From assembly GCA_022510465.1 (NCBI GenBank), contig JAFLTJ010000016.1, positions 1 through 41,488 of the forward strand: a stretch of 41,488 nucleotides of DNA. Direction: 5' to 3'. The notes beneath the pieces were generated by a model that saw only the letters and a program-made list of their open reading frames with translations, was not told where the DNA came from and did no database searches. The DNA comes from Muribaculaceae bacterium. GTDB taxonomy: Bacteria > Bacteroidota > Bacteroidia > Bacteroidales > Muribaculaceae. Both the position numbers and the translations under genes were made by a program. Of the stretch, positions 11,155 to 21,579 are shown one piece after another; within the stretch, counting starts at the first letter, position 1; every line of letters begins with the position of its first letter.

Positions 11155-12462
11155 ATGTATAGGTATATTCTCTCGATAATTCAGATAATCGCTGTTTCTC
11201 TGACTGTTCATGGTGCCATAAAGGTTGATGGAAGCCAGTTTAAGGTCATAACCGAAAAACCGGATGCGTCGACCGGGCTTGACGAGGTTGTTGTTGTGTA
11301 TAACACGGAAGGGGTAAAACTGTCGTACACGTCAACATCATCGACGACGGTGAAATGGTCGAAATTCGGGAATATGGGTGGCGGATATGCCGAGCCGATA
11401 ACATCGGTAACATACTCCGGGCTGACATCGACAATCGACGCATCAAAAGAGGATGCCGGATATATCATCGAGGATACCGGTAGGTTTTACTATTTTTGGG
11501 TTGTAAATTATGCCAATCACTACATGACGGCCAATAATCTGACCGTAGGTCCTGAATCGGATTGCTCAATGGCACAGTTACTTTTTTCGGGCACAGCCGG
11601 CCATATCTACTATTACAGCATAAACGGCCGCCAAATGGAGTTGAGTCGCGATATTGAGATTGCCTACAATACGCTCCGATTTGACGAGAACACGGAATAT
11701 TATCGTTTGGAACCGGTATCGGAGCTGTTGTCGTCTATTTCGGGAGAGTCAATCCACATTCCGTCACCGCTATGCAACACGACGTTCAGCCTTACCGGGG
11801 ACCGTTTTTTGAAAGCGTGGGGTAAACAGGTTTCAATAACATCCAACGAAATGAATGCAATGGCCGTTGAGGCTACAACCCGGGCCACAGAGGAGCTTAG
11901 GGATGTTCCGAATGAAAAACGGGCCGAAAACGGGGATGCCATGGGAGGCTCGGCGCCATGTGAAGTAAGATTCCGAGCCGAGGTTACCGACGCTGCTGTT
12001 TTTACGGAATGGCAATTCTCACAGACTCAGGATTTTGAGGAGATAACTCTCAGAATGAGCGAAAAAGAGGTAGATTATACGTTCAGAGAGGAGGGCAACA
12101 CGTACGTGAGGTTTGTGTGCGCCAACTCAAGCGGTAGCTGCGAATATTATGGGGATGTGTACACGATAAGCATTGGCGAGAGTGCGCTTGATTGTCCGAA
12201 TGCGTTTTCTCCGGGAGCCTCGGAGGGGGTTAATGACGAGTGGCGAGTCAGCTACAAATCTATTGTAAGTTTTGAATGCCACATATTCAATCGAGCCGGA
12301 GTGAAGATGATTTCGTTGACCGACCCGTCGCAGGGATGGGATGGAAAATATGGCGGTAAGGTTGTGCCTGCCGGCGTGTATTTTTATGTAATCAAGGCAA
12401 TGGGAGCCGATGGAAAGGAATATAAGTTAAGCGGAGATATTAATGTCATCAATTACAAATAA
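11155..12462 (+). CDS. Secreted protein with type-B T9SS sorting domain (gliding motility-associated C-terminal domain, TIGR04131/CHU_C-like)
   Basis: ATG at 11155 followed by signal peptide. C-terminus CPNAFSPGASEGVNDEWRVSYKSI...FNRAGVKMISLTDPSQGWDGKYGGKVVPAGVYFYVIKA is characteristic of type-B CTDs. Confidence 0.82.
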   Translation: MYRYILSIIQIIAVSLTVHGAIKVDGSQFKVITEKPDASTGLDEVVVVYNTEGVKLSYTSTSSTTVKWSKFGNMGGGYAEPITSVTYSGLTSTIDASKEDAGYIIEDTGRFYYFWVVNYANHYMTANNLTVGPESDCSMAQLLFSGTAGHIYYYSINGRQMELSRDIEIAYNTLRFDENTEYYRLEPVSELLSSISGESIHIPSPLCNTTFSLTGDRFLKAWGKQVSITSNEMNAMAVEATTRATEELRDVPNEKRAENGDAMGGSAPCEVRFRAEVTDAAVFTEWQFSQTQDFEEITLRMSEKEVDYTFREEGNTYVRFVCANSSGSCEYYGDVYTISIGESALDCPNAFSPGASEGVNDEWRVSYKSIVSFECHIFNRAGVKMISLTDPSQGWDGKYGGKVVPAGVYFYVIKAMGADGKEYKLSGDINVINYK

Positions 12463-12515
12463 ATTATTCATCAATCGATATAAGGTTGAATTTTAACGTT
12501 TTAAACGATTATATT

Positions 12516-13457
12516 ATGAAACAATTATATGCAGGAATAATAATCGCCACATTGTCGTGGATGCTGACGAGCCCTATTACAGCCGCAGGCCCGCGCAACA
12601 GCTATTCAAATGTTGTCAATCCTGAAATACCGATGGAGGTTGAGTTTGCCGGGCAGAAGATAAGCCTTGACCGTGTAGACATGATGGAGCGCCTTGACCG
12701 GGAGTTGACCTCGATGGTATATACACATGGCAATACCCTATTGACAATCAAACGGGCCAATCGGTTGTTTCCGGTCATGGCACCGATATTGAAAGAAAAC
12801 GGGGTGCCGCTGGACCTTCTATATCTTGCATGCATCGAAAGTACGCTTGACATCCGGGCTGTTTCGGCAGCAAAAGCAGCGGGACTGTGGCAATTTATGC
12901 CTGAGACAGGGCGTCAATATGGACTTGAAGTAAATGAATATGTTGACGAGCGTTACCACACCGAGAAAGCGACCTTGGCCGCATGCAAATATTTGAAGGC
13001 GGCCTACTCAAAGTATGGCAACTGGGAGAGCGTTGCCGCAAGCTACAACGGAGGGATGGGGCGTATATCGTCGGAACTCACCAAGCAGGGCGTAAAATCG
13101 GCCTTTGACTTGTATCTGGTCAACGAAACCAATCGTTATATCTTCAGACTGATAGCACAAAAGATTATAATGGAGAATCCATCAAGCTATGGATTTCATT
13201 TGACAGAGGGGCAGCTGTATCAGCCAATTGAAACAATAGATGTTGAGGTTTCTAAACCGGTACCTGACTGGCAGCAATGGGCAATAGAGCGTGGTTTCAA
13301 TTATATGATTCTGCGTGAACTAAACCCATGGATTAGAGACCGTCAGCTTCCAAATAAGAGTGGCAAAACATATATAGTGAAACTACCTGCGAGCCAGGAT
13401 GCATTGAAACGCAGTCGCCAAAACGCCAGGGTTTACAATCCTAACTGGACCAAATGA
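12516..13457 (+). CDS. Lytic transglycosylase domain-containing protein (MltD-like)
   Basis: Signal peptide; SLT motif ACIESTLDIRAVSAAKAAGLWQFMPETGRQYGL and ASYNGGMGRI. Confidence 0.88.
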   Translation: MKQLYAGIIIATLSWMLTSPITAAGPRNSYSNVVNPEIPMEVEFAGQKISLDRVDMMERLDRELTSMVYTHGNTLLTIKRANRLFPVMAPILKENGVPLDLLYLACIESTLDIRAVSAAKAAGLWQFMPETGRQYGLEVNEYVDERYHTEKATLAACKYLKAAYSKYGNWESVAASYNGGMGRISSELTKQGVKSAFDLYLVNETNRYIFRLIAQKIIMENPSSYGFHLTEGQLYQPIETIDVEVSKPVPDWQQWAIERGFNYMILRELNPWIRDRQLPNKSGKTYIVKLPASQDALKRSRQNARVYNPNWTK

Positions 13458-16330
13458 AGACTAATTCGGAAGTCAATAAAGGTATATCCCCGGTAGCGAT
13501 GAATAGCGAAGACACCGAGGGTGAGTCACTTGTTGTTCTCGGGGCGAGAGAGAATAATCTGAAAGAGATTGATGTTGAGATTCCGCACAATGCCCTGACC
13601 GTTATAACAGGATTGAGTGGCAGCGGAAAGTCGTCGCTTGCGTTTGACACCATATACGCCGAGGGTCAACGTCGATATATAGAGACATTTTCCAGTTACG
13701 CCCGCAATATGCTTGGAAATCTGGAGCGACCTGACGTTGACAAGATTACCGGTCTAAGCCCTGTAATAGCTATAGAACAGAAGACTATTAACCGAAATCC
13801 GAGAAGTACAATCGGGACAACGACAGAGATATATGACTTTCTGCGACTTTTGTATGCACGTGTAGGAAAGGCGGTTAGCTATGTCTCGGGAAAACCGATG
13901 GTCAGATATACCGAGGAACGTATAGTCAATCTGATACTTGAGAAGTATACCGGCAGGAAGATATATATCCTGGCTCCGCTTGTAAAGAATCGCAAGGGGC
14001 ACTATAAGGAACTTTTTGAAAATTATCGCAAAAAAGGATTTCTGAACGTGCGTGTAGACGGCGAACTGCGCGAAATTACGTTCGGCATGAAGCTTGACCG
14101 ATACAAGAACCACGATATAGAGCTTGTGATTGACCGGCTAAAGGTTATGCCCAAAGATATTGAACGACTAAAGCAAACGGTATCGGATGCGCTACGGCAA
14201 GGGGATAAGCAGCTTGTAATATATGATGTGGATAGCTCAACGGCCGGTTACTATTCGCAAATGCTGATGGACCCTGAAACCGGTATCTCTTATCGGGAAC
14301 CATCTCCACATAACTTTTCGTTCAACTCACCCCAGGGCGCATGCAGCCGATGCAAAGGGCTGGGAGTTGTCAATATCGTAGACCATGACAAGATTATCCC
14401 CAAGCCTGAACTGTCGATATATGACGGCGGTATTGTTCCATTAGGTAAATATCGAAATTCAATGATATTCTGGCAGATTGACGCTATCTGTCAAAAGCAT
14501 GGTCACACGATAAAAACTCCGATAAAAGACCTTGGCGAGGAGGCTATGAATGATATACTCAACGGTACTCCTGAGCGTCTTACGGTCAAAAATGAGACGA
14601 TGAGCACTTCCAATTATTTTATGACCTACGAGGGGGTTGTAAAATACATTGTTACGCAACAGGAGGAAGACTCGTCGTCGGCAGCGCAAAAGTGGAGCGG
14701 ACAATTTTTCTCACAGGCAGTATGCCCTGAATGTAACGGAGACCGATTAAACCGCGAGGCACTTCATTTTTTCATTGACAACAGAAATATAGCCCAGTTG
14801 TGCCGCCTTGATATAAGTGAACTGCATGAATGGGCAACAACCGTAATAGAACGGCTCAGCGCGACCGACAAGGTGATAGCACGTGAAATACTGAAAGAGA
14901 TTTCCACGAGACTGAGATTTCTGGTAGATGTTGGATTGAGCTACCTGTCGCTGAACCGCAACTCGGCGACGCTTTCGGGAGGAGAAAGCCAACGTATACG
15001 CCTGGCAACACAGCTTGGCTCGGAACTGGTCAACGTGCTCTATATTCTTGACGAACCGAGTATAGGACTTCATCAGCGAGATAATACAAGACTGATAAGT
15101 TCGTTGAAACGACTGCGAGATGCATCTAACACAATAATCGTGGTAGAACACGACAAAGATATGATGCTTCACGCTGATTATATCGTTGATATCGGTCCCG
15201 GAGCCGGGAGGCGAGGCGGTGAGGTTGTTTATGCCGGGCCGGCAAAAGAGATGTTGAAAACCAATACATTAACAGCGTCATATCTCAATGGGACACGCGT
15301 CATAGAGATTCCCGCCCGACGCAAGGGTAACGGCAAGGTACTACAATTGCTTGGCGCATCGGGGCATAATCTACAGGACATAGATTTAACGCTTGAACTG
15401 GGTACTCTGACGTGTATAGCAGGCGTATCGGGAAGCGGAAAATCATCTCTAATCAATGGTACATTGCAACCCATACTAAGTCAACGTTTTTATCGTTCGC
15501 TACAGGCGCCACTCCCCTATCGTGAAATTATAGGAATTGAGAATATTGATAAGGTAGTTACGGTAGACCAATCACCATTAGGTCGCAGTCCGCGGTCAAA
15601 TCCTGCCACCTACACGGGAGTTTTCACCGACATCCGAGGATTGTTTGTAGGACTGCCCGAATCAAAGATACGCGGATACAAGGCGGGGCGCTTTTCTTTC
15701 AATGTTACCGGCGGCCGATGTGAAACATGCTCGGGAAACGGCTACAAGACGATAGAGATGAATTTCTTGCCGGATGTGTTAGTTCCGTGCGAGGTGTGTC
15801 ACGGAAAGCGATATAACCGGGAGACGCTTGAAGTTCGTTTCAAAGGGAAATCAATTGCCGATATTCTTGATATGACAATAAATCAGGCAGTTGAATTTTT
15901 TAAGCATCAACCAAAGATTCTGAAAAAAATTCAGGTGCTTCAAGATGTAGGATTGGGTTACATAAAACTTGGCCAGCCGTCGAGCACTCTTTCGGGAGGA
16001 GAGAATCAACGAGTAAAGCTGGCAACAGAACTCGCCAAACGAGATACCGGCAAAACTCTTTTTATACTTGACGAGCCAACAACGGGGCTGCACTTTGAAG
16101 ATATTAAGACGCTGCTTGGGGTGTTTAACCGTCTTGTTGACAAGGGTAATACCGTTTTAATTATCGAGCATAGTCTGGATGTGCTTAAATGTGCCGACCG
16201 AATTATCGATATGGGACCCGGAGGCGGAAAGGATGGCGGAAGAATAATTGCCGTTGGCACTCCCGAAGAGATAGCCAAGACCGACTCTCCGTCGGCACCA
16301 TACCTGCGAGCCGAACTCGGCATTGAATAG
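13454..16330 (+). CDS. uvrA: Excinuclease ABC subunit UvrA
   Basis: Two Walker A motifs (GLSGSGKSSLAFDT, GVSGSGKSSLINGT), two signatures (LSGGESQRIRLA, LSGGENQRVKLA), zinc-finger CxxC motifs. Confidence 0.98.
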   Translation: MKTNSEVNKGISPVAMNSEDTEGESLVVLGARENNLKEIDVEIPHNALTVITGLSGSGKSSLAFDTIYAEGQRRYIETFSSYARNMLGNLERPDVDKITGLSPVIAIEQKTINRNPRSTIGTTTEIYDFLRLLYARVGKAVSYVSGKPMVRYTEERIVNLILEKYTGRKIYILAPLVKNRKGHYKELFENYRKKGFLNVRVDGELREITFGMKLDRYKNHDIELVIDRLKVMPKDIERLKQTVSDALRQGDKQLVIYDVDSSTAGYYSQMLMDPETGISYREPSPHNFSFNSPQGACSRCKGLGVVNIVDHDKIIPKPELSIYDGGIVPLGKYRNSMIFWQIDAICQKHGHTIKTPIKDLGEEAMNDILNGTPERLTVKNETMSTSNYFMTYEGVVKYIVTQQEEDSSSAAQKWSGQFFSQAVCPECNGDRLNREALHFFIDNRNIAQLCRLDISELHEWATTVIERLSATDKVIAREILKEISTRLRFLVDVGLSYLSLNRNSATLSGGESQRIRLATQLGSELVNVLYILDEPSIGLHQRDNTRLISSLKRLRDASNTIIVVEHDKDMMLHADYIVDIGPGAGRRGGEVVYAGPAKEMLKTNTLTASYLNGTRVIEIPARRKGNGKVLQLLGASGHNLQDIDLTLELGTLTCIAGVSGSGKSSLINGTLQPILSQRFYRSLQAPLPYREIIGIENIDKVVTVDQSPLGRSPRSNPATYTGVFTDIRGLFVGLPESKIRGYKAGRFSFNVTGGRCETCSGNGYKTIEMNFLPDVLVPCEVCHGKRYNRETLEVRFKGKSIADILDMTINQAVEFFKHQPKILKKIQVLQDVGLGYIKLGQPSSTLSGGENQRVKLATELAKRDTGKTLFILDEPTTGLHFEDIKTLLGVFNRLVDKGNTVLIIEHSLDVLKCADRIIDMGPGGGKDGGRIIAVGTPEEIAKTDSPSAPYLRAELGIE

Positions 16331-16365
16331 TTATTATTTTCCACCTTTGCAATAAATATAAGCCT

Positions 16366-17490
16366 ATGAAATTCAGCGACATACCGGGACATGACAACAT
16401 AAAAAAGCACCTTCGCAATTTGGTTGCCGACAACAATATTCCACACGCCTTGTTGCTGGAGGGTCCTTCTGGTATCGGTAAGTTTATGATTGCCAGGGCT
16501 TTTGCCCAATATATCCACTGCGAAAATCGAACAGACGGAGATTCGTGTGGGGTGTGCCCGTCGTGTGTTCAGCATCAATCATTCAACCACATAGATACTC
16601 ACTACGTTTATCCGGTGGTTAAAAATGACACTCATAAATCGCCTGTATCCAGCGATTATGCATCTGAATGGCTGGAGTTTATTACGGTCAATCCGTACAT
16701 GTCGTTTCCCCAATGGGTAACATTTTTTGACAAAAAGAATGCCAATCCCACTATATACGTGAGCGAAAGCAACGAGCTTATCCGCATGCTCAGCTATACA
16801 ACCCACGGGGCCCAATATAAGATAGTCATAGTTTGGCTGCCGGAGAAGATGAATGAAGAGGCTGCAAACAAAATACTGAAGATTCTGGAGGAACCGTTCC
16901 CCGATACGATATTCCTGCTCACGTCAAACGAGCCGGCAAAGATTCTCCCGACGGTGTATTCCCGAATGCGCCGCATCGAGGTAAAGCGTCTCAGCGATGA
17001 CGATGTAGCGACCTACCTAACGACTAATGAGGGTGTTAATCAGGTTGACGCTCATTCAATAGCCCATGTAGCCGAGGGGAGTATCACCAATGCAATCGAG
17101 CAATTGAATGTTGACAGCGACATGAGTGAATATCTTGAGTTGTTTACACAGCTGATGCGCAATGCGTATCAGCGTAAAGTTAAAGAGCTCAGAGAGTGGG
17201 CAAATAAACTGGACTCAATGGGTCGCGATAAACAGGTTAGGTTTTACGAATATTCCCAGCGCCTGATTCGCGAAAACTTCATTTATAATTTCGGCAATGC
17301 AGAGATTGTTTATATGAACAGAGCCGAAAGTGAGTTCAGCAGCCGGTTTGCCCGCTTTATTCACGAGCGAAATGCACAAGATATCTGCCTGGCAATGGAC
17401 TCAGCTATTACCGATATTATGGGTAACGCCAATGGCAAAATTGTCAATTTTGACATAGCCATCAGAATTATTTTCCTATTAAAACGATAA
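16366..17490 (+). CDS. holB: DNA polymerase III subunit delta' (HolB-like)
   Basis: IPHALLLEGPSGIGKFMIARAFAQYIHCE, CPSCVQHQSFNHID, KILEEPFPDTIFLLTS. Confidence 0.85.
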   Translation: MKFSDIPGHDNIKKHLRNLVADNNIPHALLLEGPSGIGKFMIARAFAQYIHCENRTDGDSCGVCPSCVQHQSFNHIDTHYVYPVVKNDTHKSPVSSDYASEWLEFITVNPYMSFPQWVTFFDKKNANPTIYVSESNELIRMLSYTTHGAQYKIVIVWLPEKMNEEAANKILKILEEPFPDTIFLLTSNEPAKILPTVYSRMRRIEVKRLSDDDVATYLTTNEGVNQVDAHSIAHVAEGSITNAIEQLNVDSDMSEYLELFTQLMRNAYQRKVKELREWANKLDSMGRDKQVRFYEYSQRLIRENFIYNFGNAEIVYMNRAESEFSSRFARFIHERNAQDICLAMDSAITDIMGNANGKIVNFDIAIRIIFLLKR

Positions 17491-17505
17491 ATACGCCCTT
17501 CCCCT

Positions 17506-20457
17506 ATGAATCATTTCCTGAAATTAGTTGCCGATACATATTCGAAATATGAGAGCGATAGCCTACACGACTATTGTTTTGTCTTTCCAAATAAACGAAG
17601 CGGTACATTCTTCACCAACTATTTGGAATTGTCCATGGGGCAGCTGTTTATAATGCCGGCCGTGATTTCGATGAGTGACTTTGTAGAAGGTTTCTCAGAC
17701 CGTCTTGTGGCTTCCAGATATGAACAGATATTCACTCTCTATAATTGCTATCGCCATCATTCACAGGATATTGTAGATTTTGACAAGTTTCTGTTTTGGG
17801 GAGAAATGTTGGTAAACGATTTTAATGACGTTGACAGTTATCTCGCCGATACGCGGAACTTGTTCAGCAATGTTAAACGTCTTAAGGAGATTAAATCCAA
17901 CTATCTGACGCCCCAGCAACTTGAAATTATAAAAGAGTACTGGGGAGAGGAACCACACGGATACAACTCTGAAACGTTCTGGAATCATATAAATGATGAC
18001 GGAGAACTTAAAACCGGAGGGCAGTTTCTAAAACTATGGGAAATACTCTATCCGCTATATTGTGATTTTATTGAGGCTCTTGGGCAAAAATCATTGACAA
18101 CCCGCGGGCAAATGTATCGCAATGCGGTAGAAAAATTATCTCAAAATTCGGCAGATTTTCTACCATATAAACGATATATATTTGTAGGGTTTAACGTCTT
18201 GACAATAGCTGAAATTGCTATTTTCAAGAGATTGAAGGACCTTGGTGTTGCCGACTTCTATTGGGACTACAATTCACCGGCATTCAAGATAAAGGAGAAT
18301 CACGCATCACGGTATATGGCCCGCAATGTTAAACGTTTTCCATCAAGATATGATTTTGACGGAGAGGAGATTACCGGTTTCCCGGAGATAGAGATTGTAG
18401 GAGTTGCATCCAAGGTTGGTCAGGTTAAATATGCCGGAACAAAACTGGCCGAATGGTTTTCTCAAGATGGTATTATTTCAGATAAAGATAATGCGATTGA
18501 TACTGCCGTAGTGTTGCCCGACGAACATCTTTTTATTCCAATGATACACTCCCTCCCCAAGGATGTGAAAAATGTGAATATAACGATGGGGTACCCAATG
18601 CGACACACGCCTATAGCCTCATTGATGCACAACATCGTATCGCTTCATCTGCGGTCAAGATTTGTCCGCGGACAGTTGTGCTATTTTTATGACGACATCA
18701 TGCATGTGTTGTCAAGCCCGTTAGTCAGGTCAATCGCGCCGACCGAGTCGACAAGAGCAATCTACCATCTAAATCAGAACCGACTTTTTACTATCCAGGC
18801 TTCTGAATTAATAGAATTGACGCCATCTTTGGAACCGGTTTTCACAGTAGTGGAGGATGACAAGAATTTTGAACAGGTATATTCCTATACTACAAATCTT
18901 GTTAAGTTCTTAAGAAATAAGTTGCCTGATAGCGACCGTTCGGTTGAGACAATGTTTCTTGATGCTTATAGTAATGCTTTATCGGAACTTGGCACTTCAA
19001 TCAAGGAGCATGACATAACGATGACCGACAACACATTTTTTCACCTGCTGGAGCGTGCCGTATCAACCGAAACCGTTTCATTTGTTGGTCAGCCATTGAA
19101 GGGGTTACAGATAATGGGAGTTTTGGAGACGAGAGCCCTTAATTTTGACAATCTGATTATACTGTCGATGAATGAGCGTATCTTCCCACGCAAACATTTC
19201 TCCCGCTCTTTTATACCCGAATCGCTGCGAGGTGCCTATGGATTGTCGACAAGCGAGTTTCAGGAGTCGATGTATGCTTACACATTCTACCGTCTAATTT
19301 CCCGAAGCAAACGGGTGACACTGATATATGACGCACGCACGATAGGAGGCAAAAGCTCTGAAATGTCGCGCTATCTGACCCAATTACTCTATCTTCACAA
19401 TACCGGTAAAATAAAACATATTATTGCCAATTATCCTCAGATATCATTTAATCAGCCCACTATATCTATCAATAAGACCAACGAGATTCTGAATAAACTG
19501 AAACTCTTCACCGTTAAAGATTCAGGCATGAATCTCTCGGCCTCGTCAATTAATGAATATATCAATTGCGGCCTCAGTTTCTATCTTAAATACGTAGAGG
19601 GTTATCGCGAAGCCGACGTTCCTATTGACTATATGGACTCGTCGACCTATGGAACCGTTGTTCACGAGGTTGCCGAGAATCTGTATAAATCGCTTCTTGG
19701 GCCTGACGAGCCAATGCCGGCCGAGGGTATTGAAGTTACTGAAAAAGAGATTGACAGGCTTCTAAGCTCAAAAGTAATAATTGACCGACTTATAACTCGG
19801 TCAATCAACAAAAATTATCTTAAATACAAGGATGCCAAGCTGGAAACTAAGCTTGACGGAGAAAATTTGCTGATTGGCCGCGCTATAAAATTGTTTATCA
19901 CCGCAATGCTTAATGAGGAGCGACGATTCTGTCCTTTCAGATTCATTGCAGCCGAGCATGAGATAAAAACGCAAATGACTGTTAATGAGAATCTGAAAGT
20001 AAATATCCGACAGTTTATTGACCGCGTTGACATTATAAATACCGATAATCCGGATGGCGGAAGACTAAGAATGGTTGACTATAAAACCGGCTCGGATAAA
20101 CTTGACGCTCGCAGCTTGGAGTCGTTGTTTACCGCTCCGGTACCACCCAGCGAATATCGACCTAAAGCATTCCTCCAGTTAATGTTTTATTGCTATGCAT
20201 ACTCCAACTTTAACAAGCCGACAAAGCCTATTCAGCCCTATATATATGCCTTAAGAACCATCAAAACCAAGGGACTGCCGCCATTGACAATAGATAAACA
20301 GGAAGTGACCGATTACAGTATCTACCACGATGACTTTGTCAGAATCTTCAATGAAAAAGTAGCAGAAATATTTGACCCCAAGGTACCGTTCAACCAGGCC
20401 ATCGATTCTCACGCATGCACATTCTGCCAGTTCAAAGGCATCTGTAACAAGGAGTAA
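17506..20457 (+). CDS. PD-(D/E)XK nuclease family protein, AddB-like
   Basis: 983 aa; RMVDYKTGSDK nuclease motif; NCGLSFYLKYVEGY plus C-terminal CTFCQFKGIC (AddB-type Fe-S cysteines). Confidence 0.85.
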   Translation: MNHFLKLVADTYSKYESDSLHDYCFVFPNKRSGTFFTNYLELSMGQLFIMPAVISMSDFVEGFSDRLVASRYEQIFTLYNCYRHHSQDIVDFDKFLFWGEMLVNDFNDVDSYLADTRNLFSNVKRLKEIKSNYLTPQQLEIIKEYWGEEPHGYNSETFWNHINDDGELKTGGQFLKLWEILYPLYCDFIEALGQKSLTTRGQMYRNAVEKLSQNSADFLPYKRYIFVGFNVLTIAEIAIFKRLKDLGVADFYWDYNSPAFKIKENHASRYMARNVKRFPSRYDFDGEEITGFPEIEIVGVASKVGQVKYAGTKLAEWFSQDGIISDKDNAIDTAVVLPDEHLFIPMIHSLPKDVKNVNITMGYPMRHTPIASLMHNIVSLHLRSRFVRGQLCYFYDDIMHVLSSPLVRSIAPTESTRAIYHLNQNRLFTIQASELIELTPSLEPVFTVVEDDKNFEQVYSYTTNLVKFLRNKLPDSDRSVETMFLDAYSNALSELGTSIKEHDITMTDNTFFHLLERAVSTETVSFVGQPLKGLQIMGVLETRALNFDNLIILSMNERIFPRKHFSRSFIPESLRGAYGLSTSEFQESMYAYTFYRLISRSKRVTLIYDARTIGGKSSEMSRYLTQLLYLHNTGKIKHIIANYPQISFNQPTISINKTNEILNKLKLFTVKDSGMNLSASSINEYINCGLSFYLKYVEGYREADVPIDYMDSSTYGTVVHEVAENLYKSLLGPDEPMPAEGIEVTEKEIDRLLSSKVIIDRLITRSINKNYLKYKDAKLETKLDGENLLIGRAIKLFITAMLNEERRFCPFRFIAAEHEIKTQMTVNENLKVNIRQFIDRVDIINTDNPDGGRLRMVDYKTGSDKLDARSLESLFTAPVPPSEYRPKAFLQLMFYCYAYSNFNKPTKPIQPYIYALRTIKTKGLPPLTIDKQEVTDYSIYHDDFVRIFNEKVAEIFDPKVPFNQAIDSHACTFCQFKGICNKE

Positions 20458-20469
20458 GGAGCCGTTATC

Positions 20470-21576
20470 ATGTCGGGCATATATATACATATTCCGTTTT
20501 GCAGGTCAAAGTGCATCTACTGTGATTTCTACTCTGTTCCGTCAGGGCGCAACCAAAGTATATATTCAGATTTTGTTGACTCAATCATCGGCGAATATGA
20601 GTCGCGAAAAGCTGAATATCAGCCCGATAAGGTCAAGACATTATACATAGGAGGCGGAACGCCGTCAACACTTCCCCAAGCGGAATTAACCCGTCTTCTT
20701 GATTATTTCTGTAATCCGTCTATCGAAGAGATTACCATCGAAGTAAATCCGGAAGATATTAATGATACCTTGTTAGAGATTTTGGTTAATCACGGTGTTA
20801 ACCGTCTCTCCATGGGGATACAATCATTCAATAATACCGTGTTGAAGTTTATAGGCCGGCGACACTCTGACAGTGACATTAATGTTGCCGTTAACCGCAT
20901 ACGTCAGGCTGGAATTACGAATATTTCCGGAGACCTGATTTTCGGTCTTCCGGGTGATACTTTAACCGGCTGGCAATATTCGGTTGACCGATTTGTTGAA
21001 ATGGGACTCCCCCACCTATCGGCCTATCTACTATCTTACGAACCTCGAACACGTCTTACTGCAATGCGCAACCGTGGCAAAATTGAAGAAGCAACCGAAG
21101 AACTTATTACCTCAATGTATGAGTATCTTACGGAACGCACCGCCCAATGTGGATATGAGCATTACGAGATTTCCAACTATTCTAAACCCGGATTTCATTC
21201 CCGTCACAACTCCTCTTACTGGAACGGAACTGTCTATCTTGGTCTCGGTCCCGGAGCCCACAGCTATAACGGAACCACTCGTTCCTACAATCCATCCTCA
21301 CTAAAACAATATCTTGAGTGTATGGGCACCGGTTTCAATGTCGTTGAACCTCCCAATGAAGATGATTCGATTAACGACATTATAATAACAGCGATGAGAA
21401 CAGCGCGAGGACTTCGGCTTGACCGTCTTCCACAGGCCGATGTCAACCGAATATTGCGTGATGCCAAACCTCATTTTAACAACGGGACACTCTGCAAGTC
21501 AACAGACAACCGGATATATATACCTGAGAGATATTTCCTTATCAGCGATTCAATTATTGTGGATTTAATCAGATAA
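20470..21576 (+). CDS. hemW: Radical SAM family heme chaperone HemW
   Basis: IYIHIPFCRSKCIYCDFYS radical SAM CxxxCxxC, LYIGGGTPSTL, YEHYEISNYSKPGFHSRHNSSYWNG. Confidence 0.95.
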   Translation: MSGIYIHIPFCRSKCIYCDFYSVPSGRNQSIYSDFVDSIIGEYESRKAEYQPDKVKTLYIGGGTPSTLPQAELTRLLDYFCNPSIEEITIEVNPEDINDTLLEILVNHGVNRLSMGIQSFNNTVLKFIGRRHSDSDINVAVNRIRQAGITNISGDLIFGLPGDTLTGWQYSVDRFVEMGLPHLSAYLLSYEPRTRLTAMRNRGKIEEATEELITSMYEYLTERTAQCGYEHYEISNYSKPGFHSRHNSSYWNGTVYLGLGPGAHSYNGTTRSYNPSSLKQYLECMGTGFNVVEPPNEDDSINDIIITAMRTARGLRLDRLPQADVNRILRDAKPHFNNGTLCKSTDNRIYIPERYFLISDSIIVDLIR

Positions 21577-21579
21577 GTA

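Noticed and set aside
16006-16578. 190-aa minus-strand ORF across the uvrA/holB junction
   Set aside because: Antisense to two well-supported genes, no recognisable domain.
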